Assembly (NCBI GenBank): GCA_021773075.1
Contig: JAJFKT010000027.1
Location: forward strand, 1 to 50,316
Reading direction: 5' to 3'
DNA: 50,316 nucleotides
From: Woeseiaceae bacterium
GTDB taxonomy: Bacteria; Pseudomonadota; Gammaproteobacteria; Steroidobacterales; Woeseiaceae
Below the pieces are notes generated by a model. It was not told the DNA's origin and made no database searches. It worked only from the letters and a program-made list of their open reading frames with translations. This document shows positions 38,806 to 47,473 of this stretch, piece by piece. The translations under genes and the position numbers were made by a program. Each line of letters begins with the position of its first letter. Position 1 is the first letter of the stretch.

Positions 38806-39639
38806 ATGGCTAACGCATTTAAAAATATTCTAATCGTCGGTAAGCACGATGATCCGCGGATTTCAGATCCGCTCGCACTTCTAACCGATCATTTGAGCAA
38901 GCTTGGAATTGAGCTGTTATCAAACGAGCAAATTGCCGAGGCCGATCTGGTTATGGCGATTGGCGGAGACGGCACGATGCTATACGCGACCCGGATGGTT
39001 CGGGAAACGCGTGTACCGATCCTCGGCATAAATCGTGGCCGCCTGGGTTTCCTCGCGGATGTCACGCCAGACGAGATGATCACCAGTGTCGATCACGTAT
39101 TGGCGGGTAATTACAGTCTGGACACGCGACTCATTCTTGAGGCTCGCCTGGTTCGTGAGTCTCAGGAGGAAGTCATCGCCTATGCGCTAAACGATGTCGT
39201 TCTACAGCGCCGTGAAACCGGTCGCATGGTCGATTTCGAAACCTATATTGCGGGGCAATTCGTCAACACACACTCGGGTGACGGCCTCATCGTTGCCACT
39301 CCCACGGGCTCGACCGCGTACGCTCTCAGTTGCGGCGGCCCGATTATCGAACCGCAACTCGATGCCGTCGTCATCGTTCCAATCTGCCCGCATACACTCT
39401 CGGACAGACCCCTCGTTATTTCAGCGCAGGAAGTGATCGAGGTGTCACTCCTGCAGCGCGACGATACCAAGGCCGAAATCACCGTTGATGGCTTTTCAAT
39501 GGGCAGTATCGAGCCAAATGACAAACTGCAGATATCTGCATCAAACAGCCGGGTTACACTCGTGCACCCACCCGGTTATGATTTCTACGGCATTCTGCGC
39601 TCCAAACTATTCTGGGGCCGTGACAACCGCAAGCGCTAA
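38806..39639 (+). CDS. nadK: NAD kinase
   Basis: 277 residues. It phosphorylates NAD to NADP with ATP or polyphosphate. Diagnostic motifs are GGDGTML (53-59), GINRGRLGFL (74-83) and the SGDGLIVATPTGSTAYALS loop near 157-176. It is divergent from hrcA; 58 bp separate the two starts. It is followed by recN after 23 bp, the usual gammaproteobacterial order. Confidence 0.97.
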   Translation: MANAFKNILIVGKHDDPRISDPLALLTDHLSKLGIELLSNEQIAEADLVMAIGGDGTMLYATRMVRETRVPILGINRGRLGFLADVTPDEMITSVDHVLAGNYSLDTRLILEARLVRESQEEVIAYALNDVVLQRRETGRMVDFETYIAGQFVNTHSGDGLIVATPTGSTAYALSCGGPIIEPQLDAVVIVPICPHTLSDRPLVISAQEVIEVSLLQRDDTKAEITVDGFSMGSIEPNDKLQISASNSRVTLVHPPGYDFYGILRSKLFWGRDNRKR

Positions 39640-39662
39640 GACCAAGACGCTGGAAACCTGAC

Positions 39663-41345
39663 ATGTTAATGAGCCTGCAAGTCCGCGACTTCGCGATCGT
39701 CGAGAAGATCGACATCGAATTCGATGCGGGCATGACCGTGTTGACCGGCGAAACCGGTGCCGGTAAATCTATTCTGGTTGATGCACTCGGGCTTGTACTC
39801 GGTGAACGGGGCAATGCGCAATTGGTTCGCGATGGGGCGAAACGCGCTGAATTTTCCGCTGAATTTGACGTATCGAAGCTGGCAGCCGCAAACAGCTGGT
39901 TGACGGAGCATACCTTGGATGTCGACGGCGAGTGCCTGCTACGACGGGTCATAAATGCGGACGGTCGCTCCCGTGCTTTTATTAATGGTAACGCCGTCCC
40001 GTTATCACAGTTGAAACTCCTTGGTGAGCTGTTGCTGGACATTCATGGGCAGCATTTTCATCAATCGCTCGGCAGGCGACCTATTCAGCGAGATCTCGTC
40101 GACTATTTCGGTGGGCTTCTGGAACAGCGTGCCGAGCTGGCAACGCTTTATTCATCGTGGCTAGCGGTCTCCGAGCGCCTGCAATCTCTTCTCGACGCAG
40201 ATGCTGACCGGGCTTCTCGGCTGGACCTTCTTACGTTCCAGCTGCAAGAGCTCGAATCGCTTGATCTGGCGGCAGGTGAATCTGAGCAGCTTCTTCTGGA
40301 ACGTCAAAAACTACAAAACGGCAGTCGATTGGCTGACGGCGTCACGGCCGCCCTTGATGCCCTGATCGACAGTGACGCGAACAACGCAAATAGCCTAATT
40401 GCAGAAGCCACTCGTTGCATCGATTCTCTGGGTGAATTCGATGCCTCACTGATGCCAGTAATCGAAATTCTCAACACCGCAAGCATCCAGGTATCGGAGG
40501 CGACGGAGTCATTACGTCGCTACGGTGATTCTATCGATATGGACCCGAGGCGCCGCGATTGGGTTGAGGAGCGTCTCGACGCCGTACAGGCTATTGCGCG
40601 CAAGCACCGCGTCCCAGCCGATGAAATTCCCGTCATCCAGCAAAAACTTCGCGATGAATTTGACGCGTTGAAAAATTCGGAAGAACGCGGTCGCGACCTT
40701 GAGGCACAGGCCGCCTCGCTGCATGACGATTTTTTGTCCAAATCAAAAGCGTTGTCAGCGGCCCGCTCCAAAGTGGCAAAGAAATTTTCACGCAAGGTCT
40801 CTGAAGCAATGGCGGGCCTTGGTATGCCCGGCGGTTCGTTTCAAGTGGCTGTTACCCCACTCAGCGACGGGGGCGAGCGTCCCTGGGGTATAGACAACAT
40901 TGAGTTTCTCATTAGCGCAAATCCAGGGCAGAAACTTCAGCCACTGGCCAAAATAGCGTCAGGTGGCGAGCTATCTCGCATGAGCCTTTCAATTCAAGTG
41001 ATCGCCAGTGACGGCAGTGCAATACCGACGATGGTCTTTGACGAAGTCGACAGTGGCGTCGGTGGCGGCGTAGCTGAAATGGTTGGACGGCGGCTGCAGC
41101 AAATTGGCGAACACCGCCAGGTTCTGTGTGTCACTCATTTGCCGCAAGTGGCCAGTCTCGCGGACCAGCACTTCAGGATCAGCAAAGTGAGCGACGGGAA
41201 GTCGACCAGGACGGGCCTGCAGAGTCTCGGCAAAGACGAGCGCATCGAGGAGCTGGCGCGCATGCTCGGCGGTGTGGAAATAACGAGAAAAACACTCGAA
41301 CACGCTGCAGAAATGTTGGCAGGCGCCAGACAAAAACGGGCCTGA
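39663..41345 (+). CDS. recN: DNA repair protein RecN
   Basis: 560-residue SMC-like ATPase acting in double-strand break repair. Walker A GETGAGKS at 29-36 after LQVRDFAIVEKIDIEFDAG; an INGNAVPL segment and DIHGQHFHQSL (Q loop region); a central coiled coil; the ABC signature SGGELSRMSL and Walker B MVFDEVDSGVGG near the C-terminus. The stop is directly followed, base to base, by the end of fur on the other strand. Confidence 0.97.
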   Translation: MLMSLQVRDFAIVEKIDIEFDAGMTVLTGETGAGKSILVDALGLVLGERGNAQLVRDGAKRAEFSAEFDVSKLAAANSWLTEHTLDVDGECLLRRVINADGRSRAFINGNAVPLSQLKLLGELLLDIHGQHFHQSLGRRPIQRDLVDYFGGLLEQRAELATLYSSWLAVSERLQSLLDADADRASRLDLLTFQLQELESLDLAAGESEQLLLERQKLQNGSRLADGVTAALDALIDSDANNANSLIAEATRCIDSLGEFDASLMPVIEILNTASIQVSEATESLRRYGDSIDMDPRRRDWVEERLDAVQAIARKHRVPADEIPVIQQKLRDEFDALKNSEERGRDLEAQAASLHDDFLSKSKALSAARSKVAKKFSRKVSEAMAGLGMPGGSFQVAVTPLSDGGERPWGIDNIEFLISANPGQKLQPLAKIASGGELSRMSLSIQVIASDGSAIPTMVFDEVDSGVGGGVAEMVGRRLQQIGEHRQVLCVTHLPQVASLADQHFRISKVSDGKSTRTGLQSLGKDERIEELARMLGGVEITRKTLEHAAEMLAGARQKRA

Positions 41346-41765
41346 CTAGTCGTTGGCGGTGTCTTTCTTCGCCTTAACATAGAGCACCAAGCTGTGATCC
41401 AGCAGCTCAAAACCGTGCTCACTCGCGATTTCCTGTTGAATTTTCTCGATTTCAGCACTCATAAACTCAATTACCTCACCCGAGTCGACGACCACCATGT
41501 GGTCGTGATGCGCGCCGTCATCAAGTTCAAATATCGAATGCCCGCCTTCGAAATTGTGACGGGTCACCAAACCAGCAGTCTCAAACTGCGTCAGTACGCG
41601 GTATACGGTTGCCAAACCGATATCTTCGCCCACCTGCAGAAGGTGCTTGTAGATATCCTCGGCGCTCATATGGCGCAATTTCGAGTCCTCGAGGATCTCG
41701 AGAATTTTCAAACGTGGAAGCGTGACCTTAAGACCCGCCTGACGAAGTTCGTTTCTTTGCTGCAT
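41346..41765 (-). CDS. fur: Ferric uptake regulator Fur, cysteine-free form
   Basis: 139 residues from ATG 41765 (MQQRNELRQAGLKVT), the family start. Winged helix with TLPRLKILEIL and IGLATVYRVLTQFE, then the metal region HHDHMVVVDSGEVIEF at 86-101. E. coli Fur has Cys93 and Cys96 at a structural zinc site; here the matching residues are Val and Ser, and the whole protein has no cysteine. It still has the His/Glu regulatory metal ligands. It is convergent with recN and divergent from bamE, the conserved neighbourhood. Confidence 0.95.
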   Translation of the reverse strand: MQQRNELRQAGLKVTLPRLKILEILEDSKLRHMSAEDIYKHLLQVGEDIGLATVYRVLTQFETAGLVTRHNFEGGHSIFELDDGAHHDHMVVVDSGEVIEFMSAEIEKIQQEIASEHGFELLDHSLVLYVKAKKDTAND

Positions 41766-41845
41766 GAAATTGTTCTCACAGGTATGATGCGCGCCTATTA
41801 TGGCAATGTGGCTGAACATTTTCAGCTAGAAACGTTCAGACAAAT

Positions 41846-42178
41846 ATGATTATGCGCAAGACAATAATACTTCTCGTCACCATCTTATGTCTTTCGGCCG
41901 CCGGTGGTTGCGTTTATCGTGCGGCGATTTCGCAGGGTAATCTGATTGAGCAGGAAGATGTCGATCAGGTGAAGATTGGCATGACGACGAATCAAGTACG
42001 CTTCCTCCTGGGTACACCGATGGTCGATGATCCGTTTACCCGCGACCGCTGGGACTATGTTTACTACTTGAAACTGACCCGCGCCGACGCTGTATCAAAG
42101 CGTTGGATATCCATCTATTTTGTCGATGAAAAGGTTAGCGAAATTCGAGCAGATTTGGAATTATCGCCGACTCTTTAG
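41846..42178 (+). CDS. bamE: Outer membrane assembly lipoprotein BamE
   Basis: 110 residues. Signal peptide MIMRKTIILLVTILCLSAAG followed by the lipidated cysteine in GGC. The mature part has the SmpA/OmlA motif QEDVDQVKIGMTTNQVRFLLGTPMVDDPFTRDRWDYVYYL. It is part of the BamABCDE complex that inserts outer membrane proteins. Divergent from fur; its last bases overlap the end of rnfH (4 nt, tail to tail). Confidence 0.95.
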   Translation: MIMRKTIILLVTILCLSAAGGCVYRAAISQGNLIEQEDVDQVKIGMTTNQVRFLLGTPMVDDPFTRDRWDYVYYLKLTRADAVSKRWISIYFVDEKVSEIRADLELSPTL

Positions 42179-42489
42179 TCCTGATCCGCATTTTCGCCCA
42201 CATTCATCGTTCGACCGGCCAGAGCAAATCGCCTACGTGCTTCCCGCGGATCGAGCTCGAGGGGGCGGTAGATCTCAACTCGATCACCATCTCGTAAAAC
42301 TCTTCCACGCTCTGTCTCGCTGCCCCAGACGCCAACGGTGGCTCTACCGAAGTCAAAGCCCGGAAATTCTTCAGGCAAACCGCTTTCGGAAATTGCTGCA
42401 CCGACGGTTGTGTCCAGCGGCACAGTGAATGCGCGCAAGCACTGCCGTTCAGGAAGGGCGAAAACAATCTCGATCCGTAGTTCGGACAT
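42175..42489 (-). CDS. rnfH: RnfH-family ubiquitin-like protein
   Basis: 104 residues from ATG 42489 (MSELRIEIVFALPERQ). Ubiquitin-like beta-grasp fold of unknown detailed role, formerly RatB. Signatures are ALPERQCLRAFTVPLDTTVGAAI, VGVWGSETERGRVLRDGDRVEIYRPLELDPREARRRFA. It lies 7 bp after ratA, the conserved pair near bamE and smpB. Confidence 0.93.
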   Translation of the reverse strand: MSELRIEIVFALPERQCLRAFTVPLDTTVGAAISESGLPEEFPGFDFGRATVGVWGSETERGRVLRDGDRVEIYRPLELDPREARRRFALAGRTMNVGENADQD

Positions 42490-42496
42490 GGCCAAA

Positions 42497-42928
42497 TTAC
42501 CCGTATATCTCTTTGGCTCGGCCGATGAATGAATCAATGAGTGAATCACAGGTCTCCTCGAAGTAGCGTCCGAAAAGCGCATCGGTCACTCGATTCTCAA
42601 ACTGAAACTCGATCTGCAAAGACACCTTGCTGCCCTCATCACCGAGTTGCTGAAATCGCCAATCACCGTCCAGATGACGGAACGGGCCACCAACCAGTGC
42701 GATCCCCATCGCATTCCCAGGCTGCAGCGTATTTCGTGTTCTAAAAGACTTTCTTACGCCGCTGCGTTTCAGCTCTAGCGACGCCTCTATAATCGTCGCG
42801 TCTTTGAAATGCAGCGTCGCGCCAACACACCAGGGGAGAAACGCAGGATACGCCTCGACGTCCTCAACTAATGCATACATCTGATCGGCCGTGTAAGGAA
42901 CCAACGCACTACGACTGACCTTGCGCAT
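42497..42928 (-). CDS. ratA: RatA/COQ10-type START-domain protein
   Basis: 143 residues with the polyketide-cyclase/COQ10 fold. Family motifs are YTADQMYALVEDVEAYPAFLPWCVG at the start and FGRYFEETCDSLIDSFIGRA at the end. E. coli RatA was described as a toxin blocking 70S assembly; the family also resembles ubiquinone-binding proteins, and I cannot tell which role applies. Upstream partner of rnfH. Confidence 0.92.
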   Translation of the reverse strand: MRKVSRSALVPYTADQMYALVEDVEAYPAFLPWCVGATLHFKDATIIEASLELKRSGVRKSFRTRNTLQPGNAMGIALVGGPFRHLDGDWRFQQLGDEGSKVSLQIEFQFENRVTDALFGRYFEETCDSLIDSFIGRAKEIYG

Positions 42929-42938
42929 AGTTTCCTAC

Positions 42939-44321
42939 TTAAGCGACGACCTGGCTGATCGCAAAATACAACACGATTAGAATACAAATCGGGGCAATCA
43001 CCCGCGCGCCGAAACGCCACAGTGTGTATGCAGTGCCTGTCCCACCCAATTCATCGGCGGTTGAGTTTCGGCACATGACCCAACCGGCGAAGACAGCAAT
43101 AAAGAACCCGCCGACCGGCAACATGATCTGATTCGTCAGGAAATCAAGATTGTCGAATACCGTGCCCTGAAAGAACGTATTGTCTTTCCAGATATTCCAG
43201 GAGAAGACGCTACCAAATCCGATTAGCCAAATGAGGGCGCCGATAATAACTGCCGCCTGCGCACGCGTCCGGTTGTAAGACTCGACTAGCCACGCGACGG
43301 CGGGCTCCATCAAACCGATGGCCGATGTCCAGGCTGCGAATGACAACAAAACAAAAAACAGCGTCGAGAAAAATGCGCCACCTGACATTTGACCAAACGC
43401 CATCGGCAATGTCTGAAACACCAGACCTGGGCCCGCGTCAGGTTGCAGCCCGTTAGCGAACACCAGCGGAAAAATCACCAGACCTGCCAGAATCGCAATA
43501 CCGGTATCCGCCGCGACGACGGTGGCAGATGCTCCGGTGATCGAGGTTTCTTCGGGCAGGTATGCGCCATAAGCCATAATTGCACCCATACCGATACTAA
43601 GCGTGAAGAATGCCTGGCCCATCGCCTCTAACACGCCATCCCAACCCAGCTTGCTGAAATCGGGCGTGAACAAGAATTCGACGCCGGCGCCAAAGTATCC
43701 TGACGATATGCTGTATCCCAACAAAGCCAGCATCATTAAAAGTAAAGCCGGCACCATGAATCGCACGGCTTGCTCCAGCCCACGTTCCACACCGCGAGCA
43801 ACGACGAAAGTCGTGATGACCATAAAGAGCGTGTGAACCATCGAGACCAGGCCCGTGTTGGCCTTAAATGCTTCGTGATCGGCAACGACTTCAATGTTGC
43901 TAATCCCGACGAATGTACCGGTCGCGCTCTTGACGATGTATGACAAGGTCCAGCCGGCAATCACGCTGTAATAGGAGAGAATCAGGATTCCCGCAGTTAC
44001 GCCGAGCATGCCGAGATAGCGCCAATTCCTGGAACTACCCTCCTCTTGACCCAGAAGCTCCGTAGTGGCAACTGGATTACGCCTGCCTCGTCGGCCGATA
44101 AGAATTTCGGACATCATGACCGGCATGCCGATAGCGATAACGCAAGCCAGATAAACAAGTACAAACGCCCCGCCGCCGTTTTCGCCTGCGACATAGGGAA
44201 ATTTCCAGATGTTGCCCAAGCCAACAGCCGAACCGGTAACAGCCAAAATGAAGGCCATTTTTGAGGACCAATGTCCGTGCAGTGAAGTTCGTTTTCCGTC
44301 GCCGGCCTGATTACTTAGCAT
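42939..44321 (-). CDS. Sodium-dependent transporter (NSS/SNF family)
   Basis: 460 residues, about 12 helices, LeuT fold. The N-terminal helix has the sodium-site sequence GSAVGLGNIWKFPYVAGENGGGAFV, the hallmark of the family. Further motifs are SYYSVIAGWTLSYI and AFFTLSIGMGAIMAYGAYLP. The bacterial branch imports amino acids or related amines with sodium; the substrate cannot be read from sequence. It lies between ratA and smpB and points away from smpB. Confidence 0.93.
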   Translation of the reverse strand: MLSNQAGDGKRTSLHGHWSSKMAFILAVTGSAVGLGNIWKFPYVAGENGGGAFVLVYLACVIAIGMPVMMSEILIGRRGRRNPVATTELLGQEEGSSRNWRYLGMLGVTAGILILSYYSVIAGWTLSYIVKSATGTFVGISNIEVVADHEAFKANTGLVSMVHTLFMVITTFVVARGVERGLEQAVRFMVPALLLMMLALLGYSISSGYFGAGVEFLFTPDFSKLGWDGVLEAMGQAFFTLSIGMGAIMAYGAYLPEETSITGASATVVAADTGIAILAGLVIFPLVFANGLQPDAGPGLVFQTLPMAFGQMSGGAFFSTLFFVLLSFAAWTSAIGLMEPAVAWLVESYNRTRAQAAVIIGALIWLIGFGSVFSWNIWKDNTFFQGTVFDNLDFLTNQIMLPVGGFFIAVFAGWVMCRNSTADELGGTGTAYTLWRFGARVIAPICILIVLYFAISQVVA

Positions 44322-44394
44322 TGTTATTTTCTCTTATCGGCAAAGATTCACGCGATTCTTATACAAATTCGCGTGCCTGACAACGCTAAGGCCC

Positions 44395-44400
44395 TATAAT
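44395..44400 (+). promoter_or_regulatory. Candidate -10 box of smpB
   Basis: Perfect TATAAT 44 bp before the smpB ATG. A -35 match at normal spacing is poor, so only the -10 is claimed. Confidence 0.4.
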
Positions 44401-44444
44401 CCGCAGCAGATCAGCACACCGGGTGCAGATGAAGATTGGAATTG

Positions 44445-44918
44445 ATGGGTAATAAGAAGATCAAAAAGCCGGCTGGAAATGTCATCGCCCTTAACAGAAA
44501 GGCGCGTCATGACTATTTCATTGAGGACACGTTTGAAGCTGGCTTGGCGCTCGAGGGCTGGGAGGTCAAGAGTATGCGCGAAGGCAAAGCGCAGATAACG
44601 GAATCTTATGTCAACCTCCATAAAGGCGAGGCCTGGCTGGTTGGTGCGCACTTTTCACCGCTTAACACGGCGTCAACACATATCAAGACTGACCCAACGC
44701 GATCCCGAAAATTACTGTTGAACCGTTATGAACTGGACCGACTCACGGGTGCTGTTGAGCGCAAAGGCTTCGCGCTGATAGCGCTTAATCTGCACTGGCA
44801 CAAGGGACGGGCGAAACTCGACATTGGCCTCGGCAAAGGCAAGAAGCAGCATGACAAACGTGCGGACAAGAAAGACCAGGACTGGCAACGTCAAAAAGCC
44901 CGAATTCTCAAAAAATAG
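44445..44918 (+). CDS. smpB: SsrA-binding protein SmpB
   Basis: 157 residues from ATG 44445 ([24 protein letters not shown]). It binds tmRNA and brings it to stalled ribosomes. Family motifs are [30 protein letters not shown] and the basic C-terminal tail [27 protein letters not shown]. It lies immediately before ssrA, a pair acting together. Confidence 0.97.
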   Translation: MGNKKIKKPAGNVIALNRKARHDYFIEDTFEAGLALEGWEVKSMREGKAQITESYVNLHKGEAWLVGAHFSPLNTASTHIKTDPTRSRKLLLNRYELDRLTGAVERKGFALIALNLHWHKGRAKLDIGLGKGKKQHDKRADKKDQDWQRQKARILKK

Positions 44919-44940
44919 CGCTATTACATGGGTCACGCGC

Positions 44941-44968
44941 TTGTAATTACGCTTTTGCACCCTAAACT
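44941..44968 (+). promoter_or_regulatory. Promoter of ssrA
   Basis: TTGTAA, 16 bases, TAAACT; the -10 ends 10 bp before the mature 5' end of tmRNA. Confidence 0.6.
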
Positions 44969-44978
44969 AGAGCGACAC

Positions 44979-45340
44979 GGGGGTGACATGGCTTCGACGT
45001 GGGTCGCGAAACTCCGAGTGCATGCCGAGGGACAGAGTACCTCGTAAATCCAACTGTAAAACTTATAGTTGCCAACGAAGACAACTACGCACTAGCTGCT
45101 TAAAAACCAGTTTAGTGCCTTCTGCCCGGTACGTGCCTATGCGTCCGGATCCCAGGAGTCACCTACATAGGACCGCGGTGCGGGCGTGTTCAGGGTCCAA
45201 GCCGTTAAATCCTTACTGAGCTGGCTGTAAGTTTTCCCTGCCCGTCGGGTAGCCTACAGTGAGATTAAAGACGGAATAAGCATGTAGATCTCGTAGCGTA
45301 GGGCTTGCGGACGTGGGTTCGATTCCCACCACCTCCACCA
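44979..45340 (+). ncRNA. ssrA: Transfer-messenger RNA (tmRNA)
   Basis: 362 nt with encoded CCA. The 5' end GGGGGTGACATGGCTTCGACG pairs in the tRNA-like domain with CACCTCC at the 3' end, and the T arm is GTGGG-TTCGATT-CCCAC. The resume codon GCC at 45071 opens the tag ANEDNYALAA followed by TAA, ending in the usual LAA degron. It frees ribosomes from broken mRNAs with SmpB. Confidence 0.97.
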
Positions 45341-45347
45341 ACGCGAC

Positions 45348-45374
45348 AATGCCGCCCTCTGGGCGGCATTTTTG
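45348..45374 (+). terminator. Intrinsic terminator of ssrA
   Basis: 10-bp stem AATGCCGCCC/GGGCGGCATT with a TCT loop, followed by TTTG; starts 7 bp after the tmRNA CCA. Confidence 0.9.
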
Positions 45375-45685
45375 TTTGGCGGGCCGTGTCGAGGATGAGA
45401 AGCCACGTAGCGGGTTCACAAAACGCGGCGCAGCCCGTTTTGGACGCGCACAGCGCGCCGCGAAGCGGTGAGCTGCTGGAAGCAGCCAATCCATTCCACC
45501 GCCATTTCAGTGGTTCATGGGGTCCAGTAATGTCCTGTAGAGCCCTAAGAGAAAGCCATAAAACTTTGTTTTTAAAGCAATATCAGTTCAGATGAATTTC
45601 TCTGGGCCCGCCGAATTGGATAATGTCATGGGACACCAAAGCGTCTCTGTAACTGCCTGTACTTAGGAATGGTCGATCGTACCAA
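45375..45685. other. Gene-free stretch between ssrA and the cassette array
   Basis: No credible gene. It contains a GC-rich part with the inverted repeat CAAAACG-N10-CGTTTTG (about 45417-45440) and an alternating GCGC stretch just after, then an AT-richer part without recognisable features up to the half attC at 45686. Its change in composition suggests a junction between core and accessory DNA. Confidence 0.5.
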
Positions 45686-45734
45686 TACAAGAATGATGAC
45701 GGAAACGGTTTACAAGTGCAGCGCATTGTTAGGT
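45686..45734 (-). repeat. Half attC site at the end of the cassette array
   Basis: On the minus strand it begins ACCTAACAATGCGCTGCACTTG, overlaps the stop codon of the upstream gene, and matches the R''/L'' half of the full attC sites up to the centre of their hairpin (TCATCATTCTTG). The other half, ending in GTTAGG, is absent; the sequence diverges after the centre. Confidence 0.65.
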
Positions 45735-46640
45735 GTCTTCACTACCGGCCCACGATTTCGGCAATGGTGACCAATCACCGTCACCAAAAAACTGGTGTAT
45801 GAGCCCACCGAGGCTACCGCCGTAAACGTCAATAGCCGCTTGCTCGCCCGCATCCTCATAGGTGGCCGCGTTTGCGAAAGCAGCAATATCGGCGTGATCA
45901 TGCGACAGAGCCCTGAGACAGTATCGAGCTAGCTCATAACTCAAAATGCTCCCTTCGTCTGTGCGATTAAACGACTCACCGCTCCAAAATTCTTGAATCG
46001 TCTCTTCATTCCAAAACCGTTGATGCTCCAACATTCGATCTCTGTCCATGGTCAATGGCTGCGACCCGCATATTTCATCCTCCATCGTCACCGCGAATCC
46101 TTCATTCAGCCAAAGAGGTATTGGGAGGTGTCGAAGGCACGCATGTGCCAGTTCGTGTGCCGATGTTGCCTCTGCCTCATCCATTTCCAGAAAGGGAAAC
46201 GCAAAATGCCCGTACCCTGAGTTCAAAAATACGCCTGAGCTGAGAATGAATTCGCCTTCGTCCGGATAGAAATGGCTTATGTAGTCATAGTAAGGCTGTT
46301 GTTCATTGAATATGAGAACAACATGTTTTCCGTAGCCATCGTCAGACGCGATATTTTCGAGATCAGCAGTAATCGTCTTTAGGGCACGCTCCAAGAACCT
46401 GGATAGCAAATCAACGTACCGATCTTCTTCGGAAGACAGAATCAGGAAGTTGTCGGACTCCTCAATACGATAGCTATCTGGTAGAGCGGCTAGTGTCTCT
46501 GCGAGCCAAGTCTTGACCCAGGACTGCCACTCATCGCTCCAGCTCGATTCATTTTCACTGTGAATAACATTGTAGATACCTGCCCAGTCCGGCCTGGGAA
46601 AACCATCAATTATGGGGATGAGTTTCGGATTGGCATCCAC
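45729..46640 (-). CDS. Cassette gene: HExxH peptidase-like protein
   Basis: 303 residues, no signal peptide. A gluzincin-like motif lies about residues 160-185: SAHELAHACLRHLP gives HELAH, and PLWLNEGFAV supplies a downstream Glu (NEGFA) as in peptidase MA-type enzymes. A zinc-dependent hydrolase is therefore plausible; the substrate is unknown. The N-terminal 150 residues are acidic with many aromatics. GTG start at 46640; the attC before it supplies AGGAGG 10 bp upstream. The stop TAA is part of the next attC, as is usual in integron cassettes. Confidence 0.7.
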   Translation of the reverse strand: MDANPKLIPIIDGFPRPDWAGIYNVIHSENESSWSDEWQSWVKTWLAETLAALPDSYRIEESDNFLILSSEEDRYVDLLSRFLERALKTITADLENIASDDGYGKHVVLIFNEQQPYYDYISHFYPDEGEFILSSGVFLNSGYGHFAFPFLEMDEAEATSAHELAHACLRHLPIPLWLNEGFAVTMEDEICGSQPLTMDRDRMLEHQRFWNEETIQEFWSGESFNRTDEGSILSYELARYCLRALSHDHADIAAFANAATYEDAGEQAAIDVYGGSLGGLIHQFFGDGDWSPLPKSWAGSEDT

Positions 46641-46652
46641 TGACGATGAGCC

Positions 46653-46705
46653 TCCTAACGTCTAAGCTAACCTGATCTCAGCTTATGGCGTCATTACTGT
46701 TATTA
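46653..46705 (-). repeat. Short or degenerate attC site
   Basis: 53 bp. The L'/R' side (AAGCTGAGATCAGGTTAGCTT...GTTAGGA) is nearly identical to the full sites, but the R''/L'' side is replaced by TAATAACAGTAATGA. It may be a deleted attC or a short functional one; TAATAAC deviates from the R'' consensus RYYYAAC. Confidence 0.55.
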
Positions 46706-47320
46706 CATCGATACCCAAGCGAGTAGTACCGAGACTATCACCAGCACAACGACAGCACTTTCTGTGTATGGGGCGATTGTCTGGGCGAAACGGCCAAATA
46801 GACGCTCAACCCGCCCTGGGCTCATTATTTCTTCTACTGATCTGTCAAGGTCAGTCGGCAGCTCTCCACCAGTTATAAGCCTGTAGTAAACACAAATCTT
46901 AGTGCTAAGGAACAACCACCAGAACAATACGGATAGTACGAGCACACCCAATAACACGTAACCTCCTCTCAGGTTGTCGCTCAGTTGTGCCGCTTCCAAT
47001 AGCCACAGTGCTTTGATCGCTACTGCGCCAATGTATATGCCTATAAGTGGACGACTAATGGCATGGTTCGTCGCTATCGTATGCGCAGCGAGAATAGGCA
47101 ACAGAAAGTAGAGAACGGCGATCCCAATCATTTCCGTCCCAGAATAATTCGGAGAATCACCGAAGCTAAGTTCAGTCGCTACGCCATAGACTAGCGTACC
47201 GGTCACACTTAGGACACAGACAATTAGAAACCCACGAAGGGACATCGGTGGTGTGACGAACGGCGTATTTACAGGCTGTCCGTACCAAAGGTAAAACTTT
47301 CCTGCGGAAAAGCGTCCCAT
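46703..47320 (-). CDS. Cassette gene: five-helix membrane protein
   Basis: 205 residues, not recognised. Hydrophobic segments about 28-50, 64-81, 93-113, 121-142 and 186-203; between the last two is a cytoplasmic stretch TGGELPTDLDRSVEEIMSPGRVERLFGRF. Its ATG lies 4 bp after the R' box of an attC, whose AGGTGG can serve as ribosome binding site. Its TAA is inside the degenerate attC that follows. Confidence 0.6.
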   Translation of the reverse strand: MGRFSAGKFYLWYGQPVNTPFVTPPMSLRGFLIVCVLSVTGTLVYGVATELSFGDSPNYSGTEMIGIAVLYFLLPILAAHTIATNHAISRPLIGIYIGAVAIKALWLLEAAQLSDNLRGGYVLLGVLVLSVLFWWLFLSTKICVYYRLITGGELPTDLDRSVEEIMSPGRVERLFGRFAQTIAPYTESAVVVLVIVSVLLAWVSM

Positions 47321-47323
47321 GCC

Positions 47324-47423
47324 ACCTAACGTCTAAGCTAAATGATCTCAGCTTACGGCGCGGTTGTTGCGTAATCAAGAATCGTGACTGAAGCAGGAGT
47401 GCAAGTGGAGCGCATTGTTAGGC
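47324..47423 (-). repeat. attC recombination site, 100 bp
   Basis: Read on the minus strand: R'' GCCTAAC, L'' GCGCT, central imperfect palindrome with TAAGCTgagatcatTTAGCTTA, and R' GTTAGGT. Same length as the other two full sites. Confidence 0.8.
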
Positions 47424-47473
47424 TGCATTTCACGATAGTGTATGGGGAGTAATAGACTCTATCAAACGCACCT

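Noticed and set aside
42497..42928. RatA with RnfH as a toxin-antitoxin system
   Set aside because: The conserved location in core genes and the START fold argue for a housekeeping role; RnfH is not shown to be an antitoxin.
45213..45494. Minus-strand open frame antisense to ssrA (contains VVGIEPTSASPTL)
   Set aside because: It is a known type of false gene read from tmRNA/tRNA antisense; the tmRNA structure explains the sequence.
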